Of a DNA stretch of 64,000 bases, positions 8,923 to 16,317 are shown piece by piece (positions within the stretch are counted from its first letter, which is position 1; each line of letters starts with the position of its first letter). The translations under genes and the position numbers were made by a program. The DNA comes from Bacteroides ndongoniae (lineage in GTDB: Bacteria; Bacteroidota; Bacteroidia; Bacteroidales; Bacteroidaceae). The notes below the pieces were generated by a model. It was not told the origin of the DNA. It searched no databases and saw only the letters and a list, made by a program, of their open reading frames with translations. Where the stretch lies: positions 434,001-498,000 of the forward strand of contig NZ_FNVV01000014.1 in assembly GCF_900108345.1 (NCBI RefSeq), in the 5' to 3' direction.

Positions 8923-9639
8923 TCATTGTTTTTGTTTATTTTCTTCTTTTTCTATTATCTTACATACTTTATCCACCTCTCTTAGCGAGGGCATAATCTC
9001 AGGGTCTATCCATGTGAGAAAGTCGCTGATTATCACATACATATTCTTCACATAGGAGAAGTCACATTTTCTATTTACGAAGCATATCGGCTCGTTATGG
9101 TTGATGCGGTTGCGCAGTTCACGAACCTGCACTATAATATCGTTAACCTCCTTTCGTCCGTACCCGGAAGGCAGCTTCTTGAAAATCCGGCATGGTACAC
9201 CAGCCAAAAGCGCATAGTGGTGCGTTTCATAAAAACTGTTCCAGAATCCCAAGGTCTGTTCAGCTATTACCCTGCCAGTCGTAACCTTGACACCCCGGTC
9301 GGCTATTTTCTTTTCTGCTTTCAGAACTTCTTTTAAGATATAGTCATTGATAACTTTTTTCTTTGTCCGTTTGTTCGTATATGTCAGGGAAGAAGCAACC
9401 ATGAATCCGGCCTTCTGGTTGATAATCCAGTTTCCGTCGGAGAAATGGCGTGCCAGAGCATAATGCAACTGGTTACGCAATATGACCTCAAAGGAAGACA
9501 GCAAGGGATGAAATGCCTGTGCTATCTTCATGTTGGCAAAATAGAGCATGACCGCCTTGCTTTTGTTGCGGTTGGTCGCCTTATAATATTTGGAAACTCT
9601 CGAATTAGAATATAATCTGACTACTTTTTTATATTTCAT
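8923..9639 (-). CDS. Abi_2 family (AbiD/AbiF-like) HEPN protein
   Basis: This 238-residue protein has the Abi_2 (PF07751-type) pattern. The N-terminal KAVMLYFANMKIAQAFHPLL segment leads to RNQLHYAL (55-62), and RNRINHNEP holds an R-x4-H HEPN nuclease motif (Arg176, His181). Proteins of this family abort phage growth in lactococci. Family members are known to lie next to a small structured RNA, and HEPN domains are commonly RNases. Here a strong small-RNA unit is divergent from the gene: its -33 box begins one base from the ATG at 9639, and the RNA itself starts about 38 bp away. The pair would fit an RNA-controlled toxin. No typical promoter was seen for the Abi gene. Family assignment is firm; mechanism is inferred. 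Confidence 0.85.
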   Translation of the reverse strand: MKYKKVVRLYSNSRVSKYYKATNRNKSKAVMLYFANMKIAQAFHPLLSSFEVILRNQLHYALARHFSDGNWIINQKAGFMVASSLTYTNKRTKKKVINDYILKEVLKAEKKIADRGVKVTTGRVIAEQTLGFWNSFYETHHYALLAGVPCRIFKKLPSGYGRKEVNDIIVQVRELRNRINHNEPICFVNRKCDFSYVKNMYVIISDFLTWIDPEIMPSLREVDKVCKIIEKEENKQKQ

Positions 9640-9670
9640 TTTGCTTGTTCAAATAAAAACCGTACCTTTG
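9640..9670 (+). promoter_or_regulatory. Near-perfect Bacteroides promoter driving a small RNA
   Basis: TTTG (9640-9643), 19-bp spacer, TACCTTTG (9663-9670). This is one of the best consensus promoters in the window, yet no convincing protein gene follows; the transcript runs into a terminator 83 bp later. Confidence 0.8.
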
Positions 9671-9676
9671 CATCGT

Positions 9677-9753
9677 AATGCTTGGTAAAGCCTCTGTTAT
9701 CAAAACACGTAACCAAGTTAAGGATATACCCGTTCATCAAGAACGGGTTTTTT
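9677..9753 (+). ncRNA. Candidate abiF-type small RNA
   Basis: A transcript of about 77 nt is predicted between the promoter at 9640-9670 and the T run ending at 9753. Visible structure: a 6-bp stem CUUGGU (9681-9686) with ACCAAG (9712-9717) closing a 25-nt loop; a possible 4-bp pseudoknot between UAUC in that loop (9698-9701) and GAUA (9723-9726); then the terminator stem. Small RNAs with terminators next to Abi_2 genes are a described pattern (abiF RNA motif), and this one has the right place and size. I could not compare it with the covariance model. The 76-codon frame starting at 9678 crosses the terminator and resembles nothing. Confidence 0.65.
9728..9753 (+). terminator. Intrinsic terminator of the small RNA
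   Basis: ACCCGTTC (9728-9735), 5-nt loop, GAACGGGT (9741-9748), with six T from 9748 to 9753. Confidence 0.85.
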
Positions 9754-9898
9754 CGTTTATAACTATCCCATCTGTTTTATCCTACAAAAATAGCCAAAAA
9801 AAGAAGGTCATGGAAAGTATTCAGACCATTTTTAATATTAAGAGTATAAAATTTCTTTTTAGGGCATACACACATATAACTACATTTTACCCGACATC

Positions 9899-9927
9899 CA
9901 ATCCGTAATCATCCGTGTCATCTGTGG
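9899..9927. repeat. Direct repeat flanking the Rpn nuclease gene
   Basis: A 29-bp sequence here matches 11062-11090 at 26 of 29 positions. The two copies bracket the Rpn gene and its 3' flank. A related inverted version lies at about 10950-10979. The core (ATCCGTGTC-TCTGTGG) resembles short dispersed intergenic repeats of Bacteroides. Confidence 0.5.
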
Positions 9928-9969
9928 TGAATATCCCCCGTCATGTCAAACGAATATTTCTTTTCAATG

Positions 9970-10001
9970 TTTGGAAATGTAGCAAGAACTTCGTTTATTT
10001 G
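9970..10001 (+). promoter_or_regulatory. Probable promoter of the Rpn nuclease gene
   Basis: TTTG (9970-9973), 20-bp spacer, TTTATTTG (9994-10001), one mismatch to the -7 consensus, 26 bp before the ATG. Confidence 0.5.
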
Positions 10002-10027
10002 CGTTATGAACTTCATTTTGAAAGACT

Positions 10028-10939
10028 ATGGCAAATTACATCCGTTTCGACTGGGCCATGAAGCGATTGTTGCGCAATAAGGCCAATTATGCTGTATTGG
10101 AAGGACTGCTGACCACGTTGTTGGAAGATAAGGTGAAAATCTGCAAGTTGCTGGAAAGCGAAAGCAACCAGGAGGATGAGTATGACAAGTATAACCGTGT
10201 GGACATGCTTGCCGAGGACTCACGGGGCGAACTGATCCTGATAGAAGTGCAAAACAACAACGAGTATGCTTACTTCCAGCGCATGCTGTTCGGTGCGTCG
10301 AAACTGGTGACGGAATATATCAACCGTGGCGAGGGATATGAAAAAGTGCGCAAGGTGTATAGCGTGAACATCGTCTATTTCTCGTTAGGGCACGGAAAGG
10401 ATTTTGTTTACCATGGCAAGACGGAGTTCCGTGGCATTCACGAGGGCGACCTGTTGGAGCTTTCGCCATTCCAGCGTCAGACTTTCAAGGTCGATCAGGT
10501 GAGCCAGCTTTATCCGGAGTACTACATACTGAAGGTGAACGACTTCAACCGTGTGGCAAAAACGCCTTTGGAAGAATGGATTTACTATCTGAACACGGGC
10601 GAAGTGCCGGAAGGTGCCACCGCACCGGGACTGGAGACCGTGAAAGAGCAGTTGCAACTGGATCGTATGAGTCAGGATGAACTGAAAGCCTATTATCGCC
10701 ACTTGGACAATATCGTCATCCTCCGGGATAATATTCAGACAGAACGGGCAGAGGGCAGAGCGGAAGGAAGAGCGGAAGGGAGAGAAGAAGGAAGAGAAGA
10801 AGGAAGAGAACAAGGAAGAGAACAAGGCATTAGGGAAGAGCGTCTAAAAAACGCTACTGCCATGAAAGCCGCCGGCATTCCAATCGAAACTATAGCCCAA
10901 ATCACCGGACTCATAGTCGAGGAAATCAAAACCTTATAA
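10028..10939 (+). CDS. Rpn family recombination-promoting nuclease / PD-(D/E)XK transposase-like protein
   Basis: This 303-residue protein is of the PD-(D/E)XK group (PF12784-type). The active-site pattern is Asp59 in NRVDMLAED and E-x-Q at 73-75 (LIEVQNN). Rpn proteins are DNA nucleases that raise recombination rates. The C-terminal part (about 239-262) is a low-complexity run of EGRAEGRAEGREEGREE type, followed by a short helix-turn-helix-like tail (AAGIPIETIAQITGL). The DNA of that run is a purine-rich 12-bp tandem repeat whose copy number could change without shifting the frame. The gene stands alone between repeat tracts next to the Abi locus. Length agrees with the family. Confidence 0.88.
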   Translation: MANYIRFDWAMKRLLRNKANYAVLEGLLTTLLEDKVKICKLLESESNQEDEYDKYNRVDMLAEDSRGELILIEVQNNNEYAYFQRMLFGASKLVTEYINRGEGYEKVRKVYSVNIVYFSLGHGKDFVYHGKTEFRGIHEGDLLELSPFQRQTFKVDQVSQLYPEYYILKVNDFNRVAKTPLEEWIYYLNTGEVPEGATAPGLETVKEQLQLDRMSQDELKAYYRHLDNIVILRDNIQTERAEGRAEGRAEGREEGREEGREQGREQGIREERLKNATAMKAAGIPIETIAQITGLIVEEIKTL

Positions 10940-10996
10940 ACTGTCAATAATCCACGGATTACACAGATTTGTCAGATTAATTTATATGCAAACTGT

Positions 10997-11020
10997 AGAG
11001 ACGCAAGATTTTGCGTCTCT
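10997..11020. repeat. GTAGAGACGCA-family hairpin
   Basis: AGAGACGCAA (10997-11006) and TTGCGTCTCT (11011-11020) form a perfect stem. The core is shared with the terminator at 6846-6918. No T run follows, so it is a weak terminator at best. Confidence 0.55.
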
Positions 11021-11159
11021 ATCCCTTACACATTATTATACTACTACCCCACCGCCATGTTTAATCCGTGATCATCCGTGTCTTCTGTGGTATTTTTCAC
11101 CAGTTTGCAGGGTGAAATTTTGTCGTAATATCCTGTGGGTGAGCTGTTTGTGGTGAAAT

Positions 11160-11634
11160 ATGGATACGCGGACGACGAGGAGGGGGCGGACGAACGCGGA
11201 TTTGAATTTTTAAATACGGGTGGAACGGATTTCTACAAAGGGATGAAAGTTGATACTAGTCTTGCCATGATTTTTCCCAGTTAGGAAAAAATTACTGCCC
11301 AGTTAGGAAATAATTTTTTCCTAACTAGAAAAAAACAGGTGGGTGACAGCCTGTGAGTGCAAGAGCCTGTCTGTAAAAGTTTCACCGTAAGCGAATGATA
11401 ATAAAGATGTTGTAATGCAAAGAATGGATACGCGGACTACACGGAATGAGCGGATGAACGCGGATTTTAATTTTTAATTATTCATTTTTAATTGAATCAA
11501 CGTGAAACTTTATCCTTCACCATATCCATCTGATTATCAATACTATTTTACCTGTTGAAAGCGTGAACCCAATTTCCCCTTTTCTCCTTTTCATCCGTGT
11601 TCGTCCGTCCCCTCCTCGTCGTCCGCGTATCCAT
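11160..11634. repeat. 475-bp segment bounded by 41-bp inverted repeats
   Basis: Left arm 11160-11200 and the reverse complement of right arm 11594-11634 agree at 39 of 41 positions (both begin ATGGATACGCGGACGACGAG). A diverged third copy in direct orientation starts near 11423. There is no gene inside. It could be a MITE-like element or a recombined dispersed repeat. Confidence 0.55.
11271..11338. repeat. Three-unit CCCAGTTAGGAAA element, copy A
   Basis: It contains two forward units (CCCAGTTAGGAAAAAATT and CCCAGTTAGGAAATAATT) and one reverse unit (TTTTTTCCTAACTAG). Related elements are at 25455-25527 and 46506-46570. All three are intergenic. Confidence 0.65.
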
Positions 11635-11723
11635 CTTTCACCCTCCTAAAGTGCCACTTGGCAGACGTAACCACCTACTTTAGCCGCGTAATATGGGCAG
11701 TTAGCCGGCGCAACAAGCACCGC

Positions 11724-11873
11724 TCACTCCAGTTTCTCCACCTCCTCGCGCATCTCGCGGATGGCGGTCGACATCACCTTGGGCTCTTTCGTCAGCACAA
11801 TCCGCTTCATCTCCTCCAACTTATCCGGATGACGGTAGTCGGGCAGAGCATAAAACCTCTCATAAAAGTACAT
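11724..11873 (-). CDS. Short ORF, possible gene fragment
   Basis: A 49-codon frame runs from ATG 11873 to TGA 11724. The product begins MYFYERFYALPDYRHPD and ends in a charged helix (MREEVEKLE). Codon use looks genuine and the sequence is GC-richer than its surroundings, which suggests it is a real coding remnant. I do not recognise the family. It may be the tail of a longer lost gene. It lies between repeat elements and the propeller pseudogene, so no operon can be inferred. Confidence 0.35.
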   Translation of the reverse strand: MYFYERFYALPDYRHPDKLEEMKRIVLTKEPKVMSTAIREMREEVEKLE

Positions 11874-11899
11874 TTTGCTATCAACCAAATTACAAATGT

Positions 11900-12071
11900 T
11901 TATACACTCAACTTAAAAGATACCAATGTATCTTCCGGATCGCGAATGATGCAATATCCTACTCCTTCTTTTTCGTCCACAGCCAGACAAGTGATTCGTT
12001 TACTCGACTTCAACAGTTTTACCGGATTCCCTTAACAGAACACACAAAATAAGTAAAGCTACATTTTTCAT
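11900..12071 (-). pseudogene. Remnant of a 6-bladed propeller lipoprotein gene (internal deletion)
   Basis: From ATG 12071 the frame reads MKNVALLILCVLL, a signal-peptide start. It then runs out of frame into a second frame ending at 11900 that reads GNPVKLLKSSKRITCLAVDE, then EKEGVGYCII and FKLSV-stop. That tail aligns with the end of the intact neighbour at 16318-17328 (GKPLKRLYLDRMISSFAIDE). So the head and the last 43 codons survive and about 280 codons are gone. This is a deleted paralogue of the lipoproteins upstream and is the last member of module 1. Confidence 0.7.
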
Positions 12072-12158
12072 ATTTGTTTCATATTTAGATGATTAACAAT
12101 ACGTATTTATAATTAAAAATCATAGTATATTTAAAGAAAAAAGTTACCAGTGACTAAC

Positions 12159-12362
12159 CTAAGTATCATAAACCCATGTATACAAATGTCTTCCTCCAGT
12201 ACAATCTTGGAAAGTAGTTTAATTATCTACCAACTTTCTACATTCGCCGCATCACTTTCTCGGAAAAAAGAACTAACTGTTTTATGACTGTACACTAAAG
12301 CCATAAACGGAAGCCACAAGAGCCAATCCAACCTACAAAATTTTTGTCTTTTTACTTTTCAT
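12159..12362 (-). pseudogene. Decayed NVEALA-type peptide gene (module 1)
   Basis: Reading from ATG 12362, the product starts MKSKKTKIL-stop-VGLALVASVYGFSVQS, the usual lysine-rich start and hydrophobic leader of NVEALA peptides. After a frame change it continues as RESDAANVESW, matching the ANVEALA hallmark. A third frame gives DCTGGRHLYTWVYDT-stop. Together these are the head, motif and cysteine-bearing tail of an NVEALA protein with a nonsense codon and at least two frameshifts. NVEALA peptides are small secreted Bacteroidetes proteins of unknown function. It sits between a broken regulator and a propeller remnant, mirroring the copy at 21009-21241. Confidence 0.6.
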
Positions 12363-12429
12363 GTCAGTAGTTTTATTTGTTAGTCTGGATAAAGGTAGGC
12401 AACCAGCTGATAATAGCTTAAAAAAATAG

Positions 12430-12455
12430 CTCAAAATTACTCAATAAGCACCTCA
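12430..12455. promoter_or_regulatory. Phased CTCA repeats upstream of the module 1 NVEALA gene
   Basis: CTCAA occurs at 12430, 12440 and 12452, spaced 10 and 12 bp, about 70-95 bp before the NVEALA start (minus strand). The spacing of one helical turn resembles tandem half-sites of OmpR/PhoB-type proteins. A longer array lies at 21736-21787 in module 2. Confidence 0.35.
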
Positions 12456-12625
12456 AAAAATATCAAAACACTATATATCATATAGATAAAAAAGGAATAG
12501 ACGATCAGAATCTTACCAAAAATAAACGAAAGAGAGCAGCAGATTCCCCCCCTATCCGTACATTTTTATTGTCTCGCCAAGATCGATCGGCGGCGAAGAA
12601 AAACTTCGAAATAAATAAAATGTAA

Positions 12626-13720
12626 TTACGGTTGTTCCGTAGGCATTACGATTTCATCCTCCTTGGGCCTGCACAACTTATAGGCGACACTCACATCCAG
12701 AATATCTACATCACTACATGCGTGTAGTTCCTTACGCAATCGAGAAATAGCAGAATGGAGGGAATGGATAGTACAATTTCCATCAGGCCATAAATGCTCC
12801 ATGATATCCACTTTGGGCAGCTGATGTCCCTCCGCTTTGGCAAACAACATAAACAAACAAGACATCTGAGGATTCAGTTTCGTTTTTCCGTTCTCTCCTA
12901 TCAGCATATGGTTGTTCGGACAGAACGTCAAGCCCTGCACCACCAGCACAGGCTAAGCCTCTTTTGCCGTTTCCATTGTCGGTAGGGATATCCAAGAAGG
13001 AAAAAGTTTGTGCAAGCCGATTCTGATCCAACGGAGAACCGACCGAAAATTGGCAACGACCATCACAAGACCTGACACTGTAAAAAACAGGAAAAACAAC
13101 GTGTACCACTCGTCCTCGGTGAACATGCGATACCACAGATAACTTGCAAACCCCGTGACTTCCACTTCGCTCCGCATCCCCAGATAGCAGGAAAACAGGC
13201 TATCCGCATCTGCCAGATGCACAGTATCGCCGGCATAGGAAAAGGTTTCTTTTTCGAAAAAGTCGGTCACACCTACACGAACCGATAAACGGAGGCCGGA
13301 GTCGGACACCGACTTTTGCCATGAATGTAGCAACGTGTCGGCACTTAAAGGCGAAAGTAACAAGATATAAGATTGCATAACCCGGTATTCCGGCAACACT
13401 TCGAGGTTGTTCAACCGACGATGGAGCGGTATCGCATACGATCGCTTACCCACCCCCGTAATATTCAGTTTCACCGTGTCCTTCACCATCTCTTCCTTGG
13501 ACAATACCGCCTGTGACCGGTTGGAGTAGAGCGATACTTTCATATTGTCTCTTTTCAAAAGCTCATGCTCCAATACCTTTGTGCACTCCTGCCGTGCTGT
13601 TCCTTTAAATGAAGATATATGGACATTGTAATAATACTTGCCAACCAAGAAGACACAAACGACACCAAACAGGATGGCTATACCTCCTTCTATCCACCTT
13701 ACAGATTTTTTTCTTTTCAT
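12626..13720 (-). pseudogene. Membrane-anchored winged-helix regulator split by an in-frame amber codon (module 1)
   Basis: One frame runs from ATG 13720 to 12626 and is broken only by a TAG at 12953-12955. The part before it (255 codons) has a transmembrane helix near residues 11-28, a periplasmic region of about 170 residues and a second membrane helix. The part after it is a winged-helix DNA-binding domain of OmpR C-terminal type (LWPDG, SAISRLRKEL). The intact paralogue at 21996-23105 carries both halves in one 369-residue chain, so the amber codon is a lesion. A GTG two codons after the TAG could restart a free DNA-binding domain of 107 residues. ATG 13720 was preferred because it matches the paralogue's MKK start. 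Confidence 0.8.
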
Positions 13721-13883
13721 CTCCGACTTAAGATTTTGTTCGCAAAAATAATTGTTCTTTCTACACGAAACAACAAACAATGACTAAAAAACGATGACAA
13801 AATACTTCCGTCAGAAATAGTGCCGAACAGACCAACAGACGAATGTCCATAAATAAAGAAATGATGATAATGTGGTATGTCCA

Positions 13884-15014
13884 TCAGTCTGTAGCATCCA
13901 ACCGGAACTCTACCACAGGTTCATCACTGTTGACATCTGTAGTCCATAATATCCTCCGCTTTTCATCCACCGCAATGCCACACACATGACGGTCGAGTAT
14001 ATAACGGCGCAAGGGTGCTCCTGTTAGGCTGAACACATAAAGGTAACGGCCACCATCCTGCAGGCTTTCGCCTTGTTGGATGCTTTGGCCAATTTCCTTG
14101 AACGAAGTTCCCTGGAAAATGGCATAGACGGCACTGTCTGCCACCTGTACGTCGATGAACCCCATGATGCCCGTAGGGATGCCATACCCCTGACGTACTT
14201 GAAACTGCGGTTCGCCACCGGGTCCCAGGAGCACCGTATGCGTACTGTCGTGCAGGTTCCACAACTCAAGCACCTCGCCCAACTGGGTGGCGGCGGCCAA
14301 CATACCGTTACGGGGATTGTAGTCGATAAAACTGCGCCAGGCTTGTGCCAACGCCGGACGGGAGTGGAGCAAAGCGTCTTCGTTGGCCGTGGGGATGGAG
14401 CCGAACCGGCGTAACAGGCGGCCGTCGCGGTTCACCACGCAGAAACGGCTGTCACCCGAATAGTCGGGAACGAGGCAAGTGGAGTCGCTGATGCTGACAA
14501 AATCGAGCGCACGGAGCAGTTGACGGTCGAGGCTGACCGTACCTACGCGAAGTAGCGAGTCGGCAGAAGGAGCAAACACGAAATGTGCGACCTGCGACTT
14601 GCCGGAATCGAGGACATGGAGCGTGTCGCCTGTCCAACGCATGTTTTCGGCGGAAATCAGGTCGTCGGGGCCATCGCCACGGCGACCGAAAGAAGCCAGA
14701 TGACGGAAGTCGGGAAGGCTGAAGGCGTGGAAGAAATGGTCCGTACCATGAAGATCCATCACCACGGCACGGTCTGCCTGCACGCGGATGCGGAAGAGAT
14801 AGCGGAACACAGCGGTATCGAGATGCAGCGGTGTGCCTGCAAGTTCTGCCGTTTGCGGGAAACCGTCGTAAACAGTCACCCTCTCGCGAAGAGGACGGGA
14901 ACAGGCGGCCAGCCACAAAAGGACAAACGCGGCGGACAAACCGCCAGACAGTCGGGACAGAAACGCCGGTAAGGCGAAAGTCCGGTGGGAAGAGCATAAG
15001 GAAATAATACTCAT
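13884..15014 (-). CDS. TolB-like 6-bladed beta-propeller lipoprotein
   Basis: This 376-residue lipoprotein has a lipobox LWLAAC (Cys38) after an unusually long signal region. It is a propeller of the BF3164/TolB-like family: blades with FGRRGDGPDDL near 111-121, TGDTLHVLDSGKSQV, and a closing RRILWTTDVNSDEPVVEF. These proteins are exported and anchored to a membrane. Ligands are unknown, though TolB-like propellers usually bind proteins or peptides. Its DNA is clearly GC-richer than its neighbours. A gutted copy of this very gene is found at 23168-23457. It belongs to the minus-strand module 1 and is followed by the broken regulator. Confidence 0.75.
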   Translation of the reverse strand: MSIISLCSSHRTFALPAFLSRLSGGLSAAFVLLWLAACSRPLRERVTVYDGFPQTAELAGTPLHLDTAVFRYLFRIRVQADRAVVMDLHGTDHFFHAFSLPDFRHLASFGRRGDGPDDLISAENMRWTGDTLHVLDSGKSQVAHFVFAPSADSLLRVGTVSLDRQLLRALDFVSISDSTCLVPDYSGDSRFCVVNRDGRLLRRFGSIPTANEDALLHSRPALAQAWRSFIDYNPRNGMLAAATQLGEVLELWNLHDSTHTVLLGPGGEPQFQVRQGYGIPTGIMGFIDVQVADSAVYAIFQGTSFKEIGQSIQQGESLQDGGRYLYVFSLTGAPLRRYILDRHVCGIAVDEKRRILWTTDVNSDEPVVEFRLDATD

Positions 15015-15113
15015 ATTTCTTTATTTTAAGAATTTGAACAAGTAAAATTCTGCTTGGTAGTTAAGAAGTTCAAGAGTTAAACCGATAATTTTACAATGGT
15101 TAATGATGAATGG

Positions 15114-15293
15114 TTAATGGTTGACGAATCGTAAGCTGACACTATCCACTAACTCATAAAGATCCACTTTTTCCAAGATACGACTGTTCGCTACGGTGAT
15201 TGTCTTCCCTTCCGCATCCGGGGAAGAAGCCGATGGCTTGCAGGCCACCATTCCGATAAGGACAAAACCTAAAAGCACGATTCGTGTATTCAT
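15114..15293 (-). pseudogene. N-terminal fragment of a 6-bladed propeller lipoprotein
   Basis: A 59-codon frame starts with a lipoprotein signal (MNTRIVLLGFVLIGMVAC, Cys18) and the segment EKVDLYELVDSVSLRFV. That segment is the usual first strand of DUF5128-type propellers, where it continues into PLET. Here the frame instead runs into AT-rich repeats (TTAATGGTTAATGATGAATGG) and stops. The remaining 300 or so codons are missing. It could be expressed as a tiny lipoprotein, but a truncated gene is more likely. It lies 11 bp after the next upstream lipoprotein gene. Confidence 0.55.
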
Positions 15294-15304
15294 TCTTTTT
15301 TATT

Positions 15305-16282
15305 TTAATCAAAAAGCAACTTATATCGGATAAAATAGTTCTCATAGTTTCCATTGAATCCATAGAGCATATTGTTTTCCTCATCTACATCGAACAGGAA
15401 GGGAGCTACATCGAAACTGTATTGGGCTACTCCCCTGCCCTCATAATCCAATACTTCCAGGCAGCAGCCATTCTCCTGTCGGTCGTACAAGGCATAAATG
15501 TACTTCCGGCCTGCCATGACGTTCAGATAGCGCTGTACGGTATGCTGCATGCCGCCCATGCGGATTTCAGACTTCACGTCTTTGTCTACCAGACGCTTGT
15601 ACAACGTCATGTCCGAAACCCGGTATAGGTCTATCTGTTTCTTATAGCTATATGCATAGACTATAAAGTCATCGTTGGCAGACATGATTCCGCGATGGCT
15701 GTCAAAAAAAGTTTCGCCATGCTCATCGCGTTCCATCGTTATCTGCCCGCTTGGCTTTCCGGTTATCAGATTTATCTTCTTGATCGTATAATCGGTAGAA
15801 ACGGTACTGTAAACCAGCAAAGAGTCGCGCAGAATGTGCATCTGGTTGAAATTGTCGTATTGCGGCAGAAGAAGTGCGTGGGCTGCCTTCATTGCCTGTC
15901 CGTCGGTGACCATTGCTTTTATCGTGACAGGCGTGTAGCCCCATACATACAATGTATCCGAAAAACTTCGGCAAAACATCGGGAAGAGTCCTATTTCATC
16001 TTTGCCCTGTCCTTTGGTGCCCCAGCCGCTTTGCAGCAACAAATCGGGCAGTTCGTACCGCCACAGCATCGTGTCGCTCCTGCTGCTTGCCACGAACATC
16101 GATTTTCCTTTCAATGCAATAAAATCCGGAGCAATGATCTCCTTACATTCCAACATTTCTCCCTTCAAAGCCGCCTTCTGCTCAAAAGCCGGAAAAGGCA
16201 TTTCGACGGATTGGGATGCGCATCCTGCCAATAAAAACAGCGACAACAACCCATACAAATAAGATTTCATATCCATACCCAT
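15305..16282 (-). CDS. 6-bladed propeller-like lipoprotein (module 1)
   Basis: This 325-residue lipoprotein has a lipobox LLAGC (Cys21). The body has repeated four-stranded blade patterns: IALKGKSMFVASSRSDTMLW, GWGTKGQGKDEI (the typical GxGxGPxE-like turn), FSDTLYVWGY and DVDEENNMLYGF at the end. It resembles the TolB-like/BF3164 group but is shorter and more diverged than its neighbours. It is expected on the periplasmic or outer surface, function unknown. It is 35 bp downstream of the next propeller gene and clearly co-directional. The first ATG is used; ATGs at codons 3 and 5 are alternatives. Confidence 0.6.
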   Translation of the reverse strand: MGMDMKSYLYGLLSLFLLAGCASQSVEMPFPAFEQKAALKGEMLECKEIIAPDFIALKGKSMFVASSRSDTMLWRYELPDLLLQSGWGTKGQGKDEIGLFPMFCRSFSDTLYVWGYTPVTIKAMVTDGQAMKAAHALLLPQYDNFNQMHILRDSLLVYSTVSTDYTIKKINLITGKPSGQITMERDEHGETFFDSHRGIMSANDDFIVYAYSYKKQIDLYRVSDMTLYKRLVDKDVKSEIRMGGMQHTVQRYLNVMAGRKYIYALYDRQENGCCLEVLDYEGRGVAQYSFDVAPFLFDVDEENNMLYGFNGNYENYFIRYKLLFD

Positions 16283-16317
16283 GTTTCTATTTTTTCAATG
16301 TTTCTTTGCGTAATCTG

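Larger units (their letters stand above)
10940..11723. other. Repeat-rich non-coding stretch downstream of the Rpn gene
   Basis: No credible gene is present. The stretch holds a dispersed CCACGGATTACACAG-type repeat (about 10950-10979), the GTAGAGACGCA hairpin, the direct repeat 11062-11090, the left arm of a 41-bp inverted repeat, a CCCAGTTAGGAAA element and a third related GGATACGCGGAC copy at about 11423. It looks like a sink for small repeats. Confidence 0.6.

Noticed and set aside
8778..8996. 72-codon ORF between the VirE and Abi genes
   Set aside because: Low-complexity His/Ile/Tyr-rich sequence overlapping the Abi 3' end; it contains the nested palindromes and has no family signal.
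9678..9908. 76-codon ORF starting at the small RNA
   Set aside because: It crosses the terminator at 9728-9753 and shows no similarity or family pattern; the promoter and terminator fit an RNA of about 77 nt better.
11658..12035. 125-codon plus-strand ORF
   Set aside because: It is the antisense of the short ORF at 11724-11873 and the propeller remnant at 11900-12071, which read as protein on the minus strand.
12953..12955. TAG read as pyrrolysine or another recoded residue
   Set aside because: There is no sign of a recoding system in the window, and the paralogue needs no residue of that kind; a nonsense lesion or restart is simpler.
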